Assembly (NCBI GenBank): GCA_016699835.1
Contig: CP064987.1
Span: forward strand, 1,364,001-1,428,000
DNA from: Phycisphaerales bacterium
Lineage (GTDB): Bacteria > Planctomycetota > Phycisphaerae > Phycisphaerales > UBA1924
Length of the DNA stretch: 64,000 nucleotides
Reading direction: 5' to 3'
Made by a program: the position numbers and the translations under genes. Position 1 is the stretch's first letter; each line of letters starts with the position of its first letter. Below are positions 50,916 through 59,070 of this stretch, piece after piece. The notes under the pieces were generated by a model. That model did no database searches. It saw only the letters and a program-made list of their open reading frames with translations, and had not been told where the DNA came from.

Positions 50916-51634
50916 GCGTCGACGCGCGCGCCGAGCCGGTCATCGTCCTGCGGGATGTCCGACGGACGTATTACCGCCCCGATGGAAGCGTGATGGTCGA
51001 GGCCCTTCGGGGCGTGAACGCCACGATCCGCCAGGGGGAGTACGTCGCGATCATGGGCGCGTCTGGTTCGGGCAAGTCCACGCTCATGAACATCCTGGGA
51101 TGTCTCGATCGGCCCAGCGAGGGCGAGTACATCCTGGGCGGACGCGACACGCGCCAGATGGAGGACGAGGAACTCTCACGCTTCCGCGGGCGGATGGTCG
51201 GGTTCATCTTCCAGTCGTTCAACCTGATCCCGCAGTTGACGGTCGAGGAGAACGTGGCCGCCCCGCTCTTTTATCAGCGCGTCCCCAAGCAGGAGCGTGC
51301 CGACCGGGCGCGACGGGTCCTCGAGCGCGTGGGCCTGGCCGACCGGATGGATCACCGCCCGCGTCAACTCTCGGGCGGGCAGCAGCAGCGCGTCGCGATC
51401 GCGCGGGCGCTGGTCGTCGAGCCGACGATTCTCATGGCCGACGAACCCACGGGGAACCTTGATTCGACCACCGGCGGTCAGATCCTCAATCTCTTCGACG
51501 AGTTGCACGAGGCCGGCATGACCGTGCTCATGGTGACCCACGACCCGAAGATGATCGAGCGATGCGAGCGTGTGATCCGGTTGCGTGACGGACTGGTTGA
51601 ATCCGACGAGCGTGTGGGCGCGATGGCGAGTTGA
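50912..51634 (+). CDS. ABC transporter ATP-binding protein (MacB/LolD type)
   Basis: The 240-residue ATPase has Walker A GASGSGKST, Q-loop FIFQSFNLIP, signature LSGGQQQR and Walker B ILMADEPTGNLD followed by the His of MVTHD. It belongs to the MacB/LolD/FtsE-like group. The start is TTG 50912, overlapping the STAS stop as TTGA, with GGAGG six bases upstream. No permease gene is next to it, so the partner is elsewhere. Coupling to a STAS protein is unusual. Confidence 0.88.
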   Translation: MSVDARAEPVIVLRDVRRTYYRPDGSVMVEALRGVNATIRQGEYVAIMGASGSGKSTLMNILGCLDRPSEGEYILGGRDTRQMEDEELSRFRGRMVGFIFQSFNLIPQLTVEENVAAPLFYQRVPKQERADRARRVLERVGLADRMDHRPRQLSGGQQQRVAIARALVVEPTILMADEPTGNLDSTTGGQILNLFDELHEAGMTVLMVTHDPKMIERCERVIRLRDGLVESDERVGAMAS

Positions 51635-51738
51635 ACCTCAAACGCCACGTGCTCAAGGCGCGCTCATGGTGACGCCGCTGTTCAGTGCGGTGATCGAGCG
51701 AAGTTCACGAGGAACACCACGGTGCCACCAAAGACCTC

Positions 51739-52719
51739 CTACAACTGATCCGCGTAGGTCGCCAGCGACTCCGCGAAGCCGCTGAACTGCACAGCGAGGT
51801 GCTGGCGTGCCTTTGTTGTCTCGGCCAGCGAGTCCTGGGCCGCCATGATCGGCATTCCCTCATCGAACGGCAGCAGCCCGCCAAGCCCCACGTGCTTCGC
51901 CACCATCGCCCCGATCGACGCGACCTTTGCGGGCACGCCCACCGGCTGCAGGCTCTCCTTCCCGTGCGTCGCGTCGCGGAGGGTCTTCAAGAGACTCGGC
52001 CATGGCACCGTCTCGCTCCCCGCGAGGTTGTAGATCTCCCCCACCGCTTCCTCACGCTTGAGCGCGCTCACGAACGAGCGCGCCACATCGCCCACATACA
52101 CCGGCTGCACCCGCGGGATCGGACGCTCCACCGAGCCCAGCGGGACGGTGTCGTCGGCCTTTTCACCCACGAAGTACGGAATGAACAAGTATGGCGGCTC
52201 GTTCCCCGAGGCCAGACCCGTGATCATCGCGATGAACTCGCTCCCCTTTCCATGGATCAGGCTGGGCCTGAATATCGTCCACTTGAGCGCCGAGTCCGCG
52301 ACGATCCGTTCGGCACGCCACTTGGTCTTCTGGTATGCCGTTGTACTCAGTTCGCTGACACCCAGCGCCGACATGTGCAGGTATCGCTTCACGCCGAGCC
52401 GCTCGCAGGCCTTCACCACCACCGCGCGCGTCGATTCCACGTGGCACTTCTCGAACGTCTGCCCGCCCGGCGCCTCGCGGATGATCCCGATGAGGTGGAC
52501 GCACGCCTGTGCCCCCTTGAGGAGGTCCTCTAGGCACATCTCGTCGAGAATGTCCCCCGTGATCACGGTCAGTTTGTCCGAGGCCCCGAGCAGCCGCCGG
52601 GCTTCCTTTGCGTCGCGAGCCAGCACGCGGACGGTGTAGCCTTCGTGCAAGAGTTGGGCGACGACGCTTCGCCCGACAAACCCCGCCCCGCCCGTCACCG
52701 CCACCGTGGTGCTGCTCAT
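51739..52719 (-). CDS. NAD-dependent epimerase/dehydratase (NDUFA9-like)
   Basis: The 326-residue atypical short-chain dehydrogenase has GGAGFVGRSVV at the N-terminus, the motif HMSALGVSELSTTAYQKTKWRAERI and RPSLIHGKGSEFI. This resembles the complex-I NDUFA9-type or sugar-nucleotide epimerase-like subfamily, which binds NAD(P) but often lacks catalysis. Function is uncertain. A GATACT box (52734-52739) lies 15 bases before the ATG at 52719. Confidence 0.85.
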   Translation of the reverse strand: MSSTTVAVTGGAGFVGRSVVAQLLHEGYTVRVLARDAKEARRLLGASDKLTVITGDILDEMCLEDLLKGAQACVHLIGIIREAPGGQTFEKCHVESTRAVVVKACERLGVKRYLHMSALGVSELSTTAYQKTKWRAERIVADSALKWTIFRPSLIHGKGSEFIAMITGLASGNEPPYLFIPYFVGEKADDTVPLGSVERPIPRVQPVYVGDVARSFVSALKREEAVGEIYNLAGSETVPWPSLLKTLRDATHGKESLQPVGVPAKVASIGAMVAKHVGLGGLLPFDEGMPIMAAQDSLAETTKARQHLAVQFSGFAESLATYADQL

Positions 52720-52733
52720 GCGATCGTCCTTCC

Positions 52734-52739
52734 AGTATC
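52734..52739 (-). promoter_or_regulatory. -10 box (GATACT) of epimerase gene
   Basis: GATACT on the minus strand is followed by GGAAGGACGATCGC and the ATG at 52719, so this gene keeps a ribosome-binding site. Confidence 0.4.
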
Positions 52740-52956
52740 ATCCGTAAACCAGGATTCGTGTCGTCTGCTACCCCCCGATCGTTGGTTCAGATACCACCCG
52801 GAGCAACTCGACCCCAACTCATGGCAGAGGGAGGGAAACGGCCTGCCGGCCTCTCCGTTCTCCTACAACCAGTGTGGCACAGTCGACCCGCCTGCGTCCT
52901 CTTGAAGAACAGATCGAAGTCAACGCACTCACGCCCTCCACATCGTCACGTTCCAC

Positions 52957-53763
52957 ATGCTCGCCACCCGCAATCTCACCTTCGCCTACCCCAATGACCC
53001 CGCCCGGCCCATTTTTCGCGCTCTTGACCTTGAACTTCCTGGCTCCTCCCTCACAGCCATCATCGGGCCCAACGGCGCCGGCAAGTCCACGCTGCTCCGC
53101 CTCCTCGCCGGCGTCATGTCCGACGCCAGGCACGCCACGGGGGACATCACCCTCGCGGGTCGAATCCTCGGCGACATCTCCTTGCACGAGCGTGCCACGC
53201 GTCTCGCCTACATGGCCCAGCGAGGCAGCGCCTCCCTCGTCGCCTTCGATTTCACAGTCCGTGCGGTTTGCGCGCTCGGCCTCCACGGCCGCACATTCGA
53301 CCCTGGCGCCGTCCATCGCGTCCTTGAGCGTCTCGATCTCGTTGGCGAGGCTGGTCGTGTTGTCCACGAACTGAGCGCCGGGCAGCAACAGCGTGTCTCG
53401 TTCGCCCGCGCCCTCGTCCAACTCGAGCACCAGGCGCCAGAATCCCGTGTCCTTCTCGCCGACGAGCCCATCAGCGCCATGGACCCGAGGCACGCCCTCG
53501 CCACCATGCGTGAACTCAAGTCCATCGCCCGCGCCGGCGGCACGGTCGGCGTCGTCCTCCACGATGTCACCACCGTCCTACGGCACGCCGACCGTGTCAT
53601 CGCCCTCAGCGACCACGGCGACATCCTCGCCCAAGGCTCCACCCACGATGTCCTCGAGGAAGGCTCGCCGGGCCAGATCCTCGAGCGCCTCTACCACATT
53701 CCCTTCGTTCACTTCGGCGAGTCCCGCTCACGCGGCGCGTGGGTCCCGGCCGACGTACAGTGA
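52957..53763 (+). CDS. ABC transporter ATP-binding protein (FecE/HmuV-like)
   Basis: The 268-residue ATPase has Walker A GPNGAGKST, signature LSAGQQQRVSFARAL and Walker B VLLADEPISAMD. This is the importer-type ATPase used for iron-siderophore, haem or cobalamin (FecE/HmuV/BtuD). It has no adjacent permease or binding protein. It is followed after 16 bases by an unknown protein with one membrane helix. Confidence 0.85.
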   Translation: MLATRNLTFAYPNDPARPIFRALDLELPGSSLTAIIGPNGAGKSTLLRLLAGVMSDARHATGDITLAGRILGDISLHERATRLAYMAQRGSASLVAFDFTVRAVCALGLHGRTFDPGAVHRVLERLDLVGEAGRVVHELSAGQQQRVSFARALVQLEHQAPESRVLLADEPISAMDPRHALATMRELKSIARAGGTVGVVLHDVTTVLRHADRVIALSDHGDILAQGSTHDVLEEGSPGQILERLYHIPFVHFGESRSRGAWVPADVQ

Positions 53764-53779
53764 TCCGAGGTTCGCCGAC

Positions 53780-54685
53780 GTGAAGCAACTCCTCCAATAT
53801 CTCTCCTCCCTCAACCCCAAGGTGATCATCTGGATCATCATCATCGGGTTTTCTATCGGCGGCACCATCCTCAAGAAAGTTGCCGAGCACAAGGCCCGCC
53901 GCAAACTCATCATCGAGCGCGAACGCCGCGAACTCGAACGCCTTCGCACCGGGGGCCGAGACGACGCCGACACCACACTCTCGGGGCGGCCCGCGCCCAC
54001 CATCGCCACGATATCCACCGGTGGCACTCCATCCCAACCGGCCTCTCGCTCCCTTGAGGACATCGCCGCCCGCCGCCAGGCCCGGCTGGAGGAACTCCGC
54101 CGACGTCGAGCCGCCGAACTTGCCGGGACGAGCGCTCGTGTTCCACCATCGAACCCGACTTCGGGTCCGACCTCGACGACGCCGATACGGACGCCTCCAG
54201 TTGGCACGCCGTCGATCCCGCCGCCGGTGCCGACCCAGACACAAGTCCAGCGCCCCGTGCCGACCCGTGCTCCGCGTCCGGCGCGGATGCCCAGTCGCAT
54301 CCCCGGCAGCTCCGGTCCCACCGTGCCGCCCTCGCGCACGCCGCCGCCCACCTATGCCCAGCCTACGCCCGTGCAGCGACGCCAGCCGCAGCGCCCGGCG
54401 CGCCCCTCGGCCCCGCTCCCCCAGCCCATGTCCGACGAGGCGTACGCGCTGACCTCCGATCTCGGCGATCACTTCACCCGCGCCTCACAGACCCAGGTTG
54501 ATCCTGCCGCCAAGGCCCCGCATGAGGAACCCGGCGAGCACAATGTCCGCCGCCGGACTGGTCGCCCTGGTCTGTCCTCGGCACGGCGAACCAAACCCAC
54601 CTTCGGCGTCTCCGCCCGCGACCTCCGCAAGGCCATCATCCTCCGGGAAGTTCTTGGGCCACCGATCGCCGAGCAGGATGAGTAG
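53780..54685 (+). CDS. Hypothetical protein with membrane helix and Pro-rich tail
   Basis: This unknown 301-residue protein starts at GTG 53780. It has a hydrophobic N-terminal helix (residues 12-31, rich in Ile), a charged Arg/Glu coiled coil (about 35-55 and 90-112), a long Pro/Thr-rich middle (115-230) and a basic C-terminal segment. It could be a membrane-anchored scaffold. The large frame open upstream overlaps the ABC gene and is not used. Confidence 0.55.
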   Translation: MKQLLQYLSSLNPKVIIWIIIIGFSIGGTILKKVAEHKARRKLIIERERRELERLRTGGRDDADTTLSGRPAPTIATISTGGTPSQPASRSLEDIAARRQARLEELRRRRAAELAGTSARVPPSNPTSGPTSTTPIRTPPVGTPSIPPPVPTQTQVQRPVPTRAPRPARMPSRIPGSSGPTVPPSRTPPPTYAQPTPVQRRQPQRPARPSAPLPQPMSDEAYALTSDLGDHFTRASQTQVDPAAKAPHEEPGEHNVRRRTGRPGLSSARRTKPTFGVSARDLRKAIILREVLGPPIAEQDE

Positions 54686-54724
54686 CCGCGCTCTCGCCAC
54701 ATCGGCCTCGCGATCACGCATCCA

Positions 54725-54730
54725 TATACT
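54725..54730 (+). promoter_or_regulatory. -10 box (TATACT) of HEAT lipoprotein gene
   Basis: TATACT ends six bases before ATG 54737, another leaderless-type arrangement. Confidence 0.6.
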
Positions 54731-54736
54731 CGCCCG

Positions 54737-55570
54737 ATGCACTCTCTGAAGTCTTGCTCGCCTCTGTCCAGCCTAGGCGTCGTTGCGGCCGCCCTTGGTC
54801 TGGTTCTCGCGCTCTCGGGCTGCGGCGCGGACTTCTCGGCGACGCCCGGGGCGAAGTCGTTGCGCGAGGTGCTCCGTGGCCCGTCGCCCGCCGATGCCGC
54901 TGATATGGCGCTCGATCCCTATGACCCGCAGCGGCGATTCCGCGGGACGCTTCTGCTCGCCAACGCGAAGTTCGCCGGCGAGCCGCTGTACATGCAACTC
55001 TTTGCCGACGGCCTGCGCGACCCTGACCCCGGCGTGCGCCTCGCGTCGGCCCGCGCGATCGCGAACCACGGCGTGCCCTCGCAGGCTATGAGCCTCGTGC
55101 CGCTGCTCATGGACGACAACCAGGATGTTCGCCTCGAGGCCGCCAAGGGCCTGCAGCGATTGCACGAGCCGAAGGTGGTGGACGCGCTGCTGGAGCGGCT
55201 GGACCCCAAGAAGGAGCCGCAGCCCGAGGTGCGTGCGGAGATCGCCGAGGCGCTCGGGCAGTACGCCGAGGGTCGCGTGGTGCAGGCGCTGATCGCCGCG
55301 CTCGATGACAATCGGCTCAGCGTGAATCGGCGTGCCGAGGCGTCGCTCCGCACGCTCACGGGGAACGACCTCGGGCTCGACCGCGGGGCGTGGGTCCGCT
55401 GGTCGCAGACCGCGGGCGAATCGCGCACGCTCTTTGCCGCCCGAGCGGCGTATGTCCACCCGGCCTACTTCCGGTCGCCCTCGTGGTGGGAATATCTCCC
55501 GCTCGTCCAAGGGCCCAAAAACGAGTCGGCGGGATTGCCCAAGGGATTTCCCGAACGATTCGGCGGCTGA
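54737..55570 (+). CDS. HEAT-repeat lipoprotein
   Basis: The 277-residue product has a signal peptide with a lipobox (LALSGC) and, from about residue 75, HEAT/armadillo-type repeats (segments DPDPGVRLASARAIAN, DDNQDVRLEAAKGLQRL, RAEIAEALGQY). These are alpha-solenoid protein-interaction repeats. The role is unknown. It is a likely substrate of Lgt encoded at 33314. A TATACT box six bases upstream suggests leaderless translation. It is convergent with the next gene. Confidence 0.8.
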   Translation: MHSLKSCSPLSSLGVVAAALGLVLALSGCGADFSATPGAKSLREVLRGPSPADAADMALDPYDPQRRFRGTLLLANAKFAGEPLYMQLFADGLRDPDPGVRLASARAIANHGVPSQAMSLVPLLMDDNQDVRLEAAKGLQRLHEPKVVDALLERLDPKKEPQPEVRAEIAEALGQYAEGRVVQALIAALDDNRLSVNRRAEASLRTLTGNDLGLDRGAWVRWSQTAGESRTLFAARAAYVHPAYFRSPSWWEYLPLVQGPKNESAGLPKGFPERFGG

Positions 55571-55587
55571 GCAGTTCGAACAATCGC

Positions 55588-56238
55588 TCACTTCTGCAGC
55601 GTGAACTCGTCGGTGAGGAAGATCGGCTCGCTCTCTTCGATCTGCTCGCGCGTGCCCAGCGCGAAGGCGACGCGGACGCGCACCGCGCCCGGCGGAATCG
55701 AACGACCGCCGCGCGTCGTTCCCTCGATCGTCTCGAGCACCCATGCGGGCGCGTCGAGTTGCACGCGATACGTCCGCGTCGCGGGGTCGAAGAGGGCGGC
55801 GTTCGATTCGGGGTCGAGCAGTTCCGAGACGTCCCAGCGGAGTTCCTGCTGCTCGAGCGAGGGGTCCAGCCCGCTGGCCGAGCGACCGAGCGTGACCTGC
55901 AATCGCCCCAGGGCCTTGGCCGCGTCGCCATAGGCGTCCTTGAGTTCCAGATGCAGCACGACGACGGGCCTCGACGGCTTGTTTGGCTGGGGCTGGGTGG
56001 TCTCGACGTGCGAGAGCGGGAAGATCCGGATCGAGGTTGGCACGAAAGGTGCCGTCGCGTTCATCGCGACCTCGGGCGGGATGACACTGGGGCCGCCGGC
56101 ACATCCGGCGAGGAGCCCGCATGCCACGAGCAGAATGCCGACCGATCCAGGAACTTCCGTGCGTACACGACGACCTTGTCGCGCCCACGTATCGCTCGTT
56201 CGTCCCCCCTCGTGTTGCCCACTGGTCCATCGCGTCAT
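55588..56238 (-). CDS. Hypothetical lipoprotein
   Basis: The 216-residue product has a signal peptide ending in a lipobox (LLAGC) preceded by VGILLVACG. The mature part, PFVPTSIRIFPLSHVET and RPVVVLHLELKDAYGDAAK, has no recognised family. It lies 17 bases beyond, and convergent to, the HEAT lipoprotein. The start at 56238 follows a TACACT box by nine bases. Function is unknown. Confidence 0.65.
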   Translation of the reverse strand: MTRWTSGQHEGGRTSDTWARQGRRVRTEVPGSVGILLVACGLLAGCAGGPSVIPPEVAMNATAPFVPTSIRIFPLSHVETTQPQPNKPSRPVVVLHLELKDAYGDAAKALGRLQVTLGRSASGLDPSLEQQELRWDVSELLDPESNAALFDPATRTYRVQLDAPAWVLETIEGTTRGGRSIPPGAVRVRVAFALGTREQIEESEPIFLTDEFTLQK

Positions 56239-56247
56239 GCGTGGGAG

Positions 56248-56253
56248 AGTGTA
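56248..56253 (-). promoter_or_regulatory. -10 box (TACACT) of lipoprotein gene
   Basis: TACACT on the minus strand, nine bases before ATG 56238. The gap 56254-56588 otherwise holds a dispersed repeat (56351) and a palindrome (56534). Confidence 0.45.
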
Positions 56254-56350
56254 GTGGTGTATCTGAATCGCGGTCCGGCCCTTCGTCCGTGGGGCGTTCG
56301 TGCCGGGCACGATACGGGACGAGAATCGGAGTCGCTTTGGACTGGAGCGT

Positions 56351-56376
56351 GGTATTCCTCTGTGTCCTCTGTCGCC
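56351..56376 (-). repeat. Dispersed GGCGAACGCAGAGGACG-like repeat, partial copy
   Basis: Read on the minus strand, GGCGACAGAGGACACAGAGG and ATTACC-like flank match the family found at 11815 and 61108. Confidence 0.6.
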
Positions 56377-56533
56377 ATTGGTCGCGACGCCCCGCGGGTG
56401 TGTTCAACATCAGGAGTCTGTGGCGTTCCTGGCGGTGTGGCGGCGCGCTGGCGTTAGGGGATGTTCGAGGGCCGGACGGACCGGGAGCGGTTGGCGGGCC
56501 AATCACATGCCACGCGGCGATCCCGTCGAGCGT

Positions 56534-56549
56534 GTAGAGATATCTCTAC
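56534..56549. promoter_or_regulatory. Perfect 16-bp palindrome
   Basis: GTAGAGATATCTCTAC lies 40 bases downstream of the stop of the dockerin gene at 56589 (minus strand). It has no T-run, so it is more likely an operator or other protein-binding site than a terminator, though no regulator can be named. Confidence 0.45.
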
Positions 56550-56588
56550 GTGCCGAACTGTGAGTGTTGGGTGCTCGTTGAGTGACGA

Positions 56589-57236
56589 TCAGCAGCCGGC
56601 CTGGAAGTGATCGAGCATGTAGAGCAGATCGTCGATGGTGACGGCACCGTCGGGTGCGCCGGCCGTGGTGCCATCGTCGAGATCGACGGCGAGATCGCCG
56701 ATGGCGAAGCGGTCGAGGAAGAAGAGGAGATCGTCGATGGTGACTGATCCATCGGGAGCACCCGTGGCGCTGCCGTTGTCGAGATCCGCAGGACAGTTCG
56801 GGTTTTCGGGTGCGAAGGTGACTTCGATGAAGGAACTTTGGGTGTAGAAACCCTGGACGCCGAAGGTCTCGGCGCCGAAATAGGTGGGTGAGATTGTGCC
56901 ATTGAGAGCGTTCGTGGTGGTCGAATAGTGGAACTCGCCCTCGCCGGACCATTGGGCATCGTTTCCGCCGAATGTGAAATAGTGGAACTCGCCATTGGGA
57001 GCCTGGATAGGAAGCCCGATGTCGGTCCAGAAATCGGCGGCATCATGACCAGGGTTGACGTTGACGTGGATCTCGATGCGGGCGCTGACGACTTCTCTGC
57101 CGACGATTGGTGTTCCGTCGAAGAGGACGGCGGTGTAGGCGAGGCCGATCGGAGCGAGGTTGAATCGATGGGTGTCCTGGGCGATGGTTGTGGACGCGAG
57201 GGCAAGCCAGGCAATTGTGGAAGCAGTCGTATGCAT
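56589..57236 (-). CDS. Secreted protein with GC-type dockerin domain (paralogue A)
   Basis: The 215-residue product has a signal peptide (ending STTIAQ). Its N-terminal domain is beta-rich and of unknown family (THRFNLAPIGLAYTAVL onwards). Two C-terminal repeats follow: PADLDNGS... DGSVTIDDLLFFLDRFAIGD, then VDLDDGT... DGAVTIDDLLYMLDHFQAGC, with a terminal Gly-Cys. The repeats resemble Ca-binding dockerin domains that anchor secreted proteins. ATG 57236 follows AGGAGAC, so the ATG at 57251 is not used. It is a tandem paralogue of the gene at 57382. Confidence 0.83.
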   Translation of the reverse strand: MHTTASTIAWLALASTTIAQDTHRFNLAPIGLAYTAVLFDGTPIVGREVVSARIEIHVNVNPGHDAADFWTDIGLPIQAPNGEFHYFTFGGNDAQWSGEGEFHYSTTTNALNGTISPTYFGAETFGVQGFYTQSSFIEVTFAPENPNCPADLDNGSATGAPDGSVTIDDLLFFLDRFAIGDLAVDLDDGTTAGAPDGAVTIDDLLYMLDHFQAGC

Positions 57237-57338
57237 AAGCGTCTCCTGCATGAAGTGACACCACGAGTGAGGTAATCAGCATACCTCGTGCGGAGAGCGA
57301 GTGTGTAACGACGGCTTGACTTGTGACAATTCGGTTGA

Positions 57339-57369
57339 GAGCACCACTTTGGTGGCGACCAAGGTGCTC
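57339..57369 (-). terminator. Hairpin downstream of dockerin gene B
   Basis: On the minus strand GAGCACC-act-TTGGT-ggcg-ACCAA-GGTGCTC forms a 7+5 bp stem just beyond the stop codon at 57382. There is no clear T-run, so it is a weak or Rho-assisted terminator candidate. Confidence 0.5.
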
Positions 57370-57381
57370 GATTTGAGGGCA

Positions 57382-58032
57382 TCAGCAGCCGGCCTGGAAG
57401 TGGTCGATCATGTAGAGCAGGTCGTCGATGGTGACGGCGGTGTCGGGGGTCCCGGTGGAGGTGCCGTCGTCGAGGTCGGCGGCGAGATCGCCCGCGGCGA
57501 AGCGGTCGAGGAAGAAGAGGAGATCGTCGATGGTGATCGCGCCGTCAGGGGTGCCTGTGCCGCTGCCATTGTCGAGATCGGCGGGGCAGAGGGGGACCTC
57601 GCTCGCGAGGGTGATCTCGATGAAGGACTCGTTGGTGAACTGGCCCTGGATGCCATAGGTCTCGGCGCCGTAGCGCGTGGGGACGATGGTGCCGTTGAGG
57701 GCGGTGGTGGTTTCGAAGTAGGTGAAGGGGCCTTCGCCGGACCAGTTCTCGTCGATGCCATCGAAGACGAAGACGCGGAGTTGTCCCGGGGCTTCTTCGA
57801 TGGGGAGGGCGATGTCGGTGTGGAAGTCGGCGGCGTTTGATCCTGGGGCCACGGAGAGGTGGATCTCGATCCGGGCGCTTTGGACCTGGCGCCCGACGAG
57901 AGGAGAGGCGCTCGAGAGGAATGCGGAGTAGGACATGCCGACGTTGGCGAGGGAGAAGCGGTGGGTCTCGCCGGCGAGGGCAGAGGACGCGAGGGCGAGG
58001 ACCACGAGTGCGGCGATGGGGCGAGTGAACAT
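57382..58032 (-). CDS. Secreted protein with GC-type dockerin domain (paralogue B)
   Basis: The 216-residue product is a paralogue of the protein at 56589, about half identical over the whole length. It has a signal peptide (ending SSALAG), the same N-terminal beta domain (THRFSLANVGMSYSAFL) and the same duplicated C-terminal repeat ending DHFQAGC. GGAGG-like bases precede ATG 58032. The tandem arrangement suggests a recent duplication. Confidence 0.85.
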   Translation of the reverse strand: MFTRPIAALVVLALASSALAGETHRFSLANVGMSYSAFLSSASPLVGRQVQSARIEIHLSVAPGSNAADFHTDIALPIEEAPGQLRVFVFDGIDENWSGEGPFTYFETTTALNGTIVPTRYGAETYGIQGQFTNESFIEITLASEVPLCPADLDNGSGTGTPDGAITIDDLLFFLDRFAAGDLAADLDDGTSTGTPDTAVTIDDLLYMIDHFQAGC

Positions 58033-58154
58033 GACGACCTCCGTTGGTGGAGTGGATGCGATTCAGTGTACCACGGGGTGTGGATCGCGCCTGCGCCTTG
58101 GTGGTGATGTGGTGAGGTTGTTACACGTGGCTTATGAGCGGTTGTTTATTGGCT

Positions 58155-58190
58155 AAAAAAGAAAATGGCACAGACGGGACGCCTGTGCCA
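58155..58190 (-). terminator. Rho-independent terminator of the CoA-transferase gene
   Basis: On the minus strand TGGCACAG pairs with CTGTGCCA across a nine-base loop, then TTTTCTTTTTT follows. It lies about 70 bases after the stop codon at 58260. Confidence 0.88.
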
Positions 58191-58259
58191 CGAGGGGATG
58201 GATGTATTTGGAGGAAAAGAAGGCGCGCGCGGAGCGTGGGGGTCTGCGGAGAGATCGAA

Positions 58260-58919
58260 TCAGATGGCGATCGTCGCGATGTTGTCGGCGATGTCGATCT
58301 GGGCCTCGGTCTGGGCCTTGACCTCGTCGGCGGTGATGCCTGGGGCGAGTTCGGTGAGGGTGAAGCGTTGGGTGGCGTGGTTCATCTCGAGGACGGCGAG
58401 GTCGGTGATGATCATGTCGATGCAGCGCTTGCCGGTGAGGGGGAGGGAGCACTGTTTGAGGATCTTGGGTTTGCCCTTGACGGTGTGTTCCATGGCGACG
58501 ATGGTGCGCTTGACGCCGGCGACGAGGTCCATGGCTCCGCCCATACCTTTGACCATTTTGCCGGGGACCATCCAGTTGGCGATGTCGCCATGCTCAGAGA
58601 CCTGCATGGCTCCGAGGATGCAGAGGTCGATGTGCCCGCCTCGGATCATGGCGAAGGAGTCGGCGGAGGAGAAGAAGGCGGCGCCGGTGCGCGCGGTGAC
58701 GGTTTGCTTTCCGGCGTTGATGAGGTCGGCATCGACGTCTTTGTCATTTGGGAAGGGTCCGATGCCCAGGAGGCCGTTCTCGGATTGGAGCCAGACGTCG
58801 ATGCCTTTGGGGACGAAGTTGGCGACGAGGGTGGGGACGCCGATGCCGAGGTTGACGATGTAGCCGTCCTTGAGTTCGCGTGCGGCTCGTTGGGCGATCT
58901 GTTCGCGAGTGAGTGGCAT
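58260..58919 (-). CDS. 3-oxoacid CoA-transferase subunit B
   Basis: The 219-residue product matches the B subunit of succinyl-CoA:3-oxoacid CoA transferase (ScoB/AtoA type). Motifs include NLGIGVPTLVANFV, the active-site Glu in SENGLLGIG (Glu47) and GGAMDLVAGVKR. Transfer of CoA to acetoacetate or similar acids is expected, but only together with the A subunit, which is not adjacent. The start is ATG 58919; the upstream extension overlaps the divergent GH15 promoter region. Good terminator downstream. Confidence 0.9.
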   Translation of the reverse strand: MPLTREQIAQRAARELKDGYIVNLGIGVPTLVANFVPKGIDVWLQSENGLLGIGPFPNDKDVDADLINAGKQTVTARTGAAFFSSADSFAMIRGGHIDLCILGAMQVSEHGDIANWMVPGKMVKGMGGAMDLVAGVKRTIVAMEHTVKGKPKILKQCSLPLTGKRCIDMIITDLAVLEMNHATQRFTLTELAPGITADEVKAQTEAQIDIADNIATIAI

Positions 58920-59070
58920 GGGGGAGGATAGGTTCGGGGGGTCGCGTGGTTGGCGTGTGTCTGGTGGGCGGATATCGGCTGGATAGAGGGTGGTTGGATG
59001 GTCGATGTACGGTGGAGGCGCGTGGTGTGGCCGCGCGCGTGTAGAGTTTGGTTGGAGATTTGGATCCACG

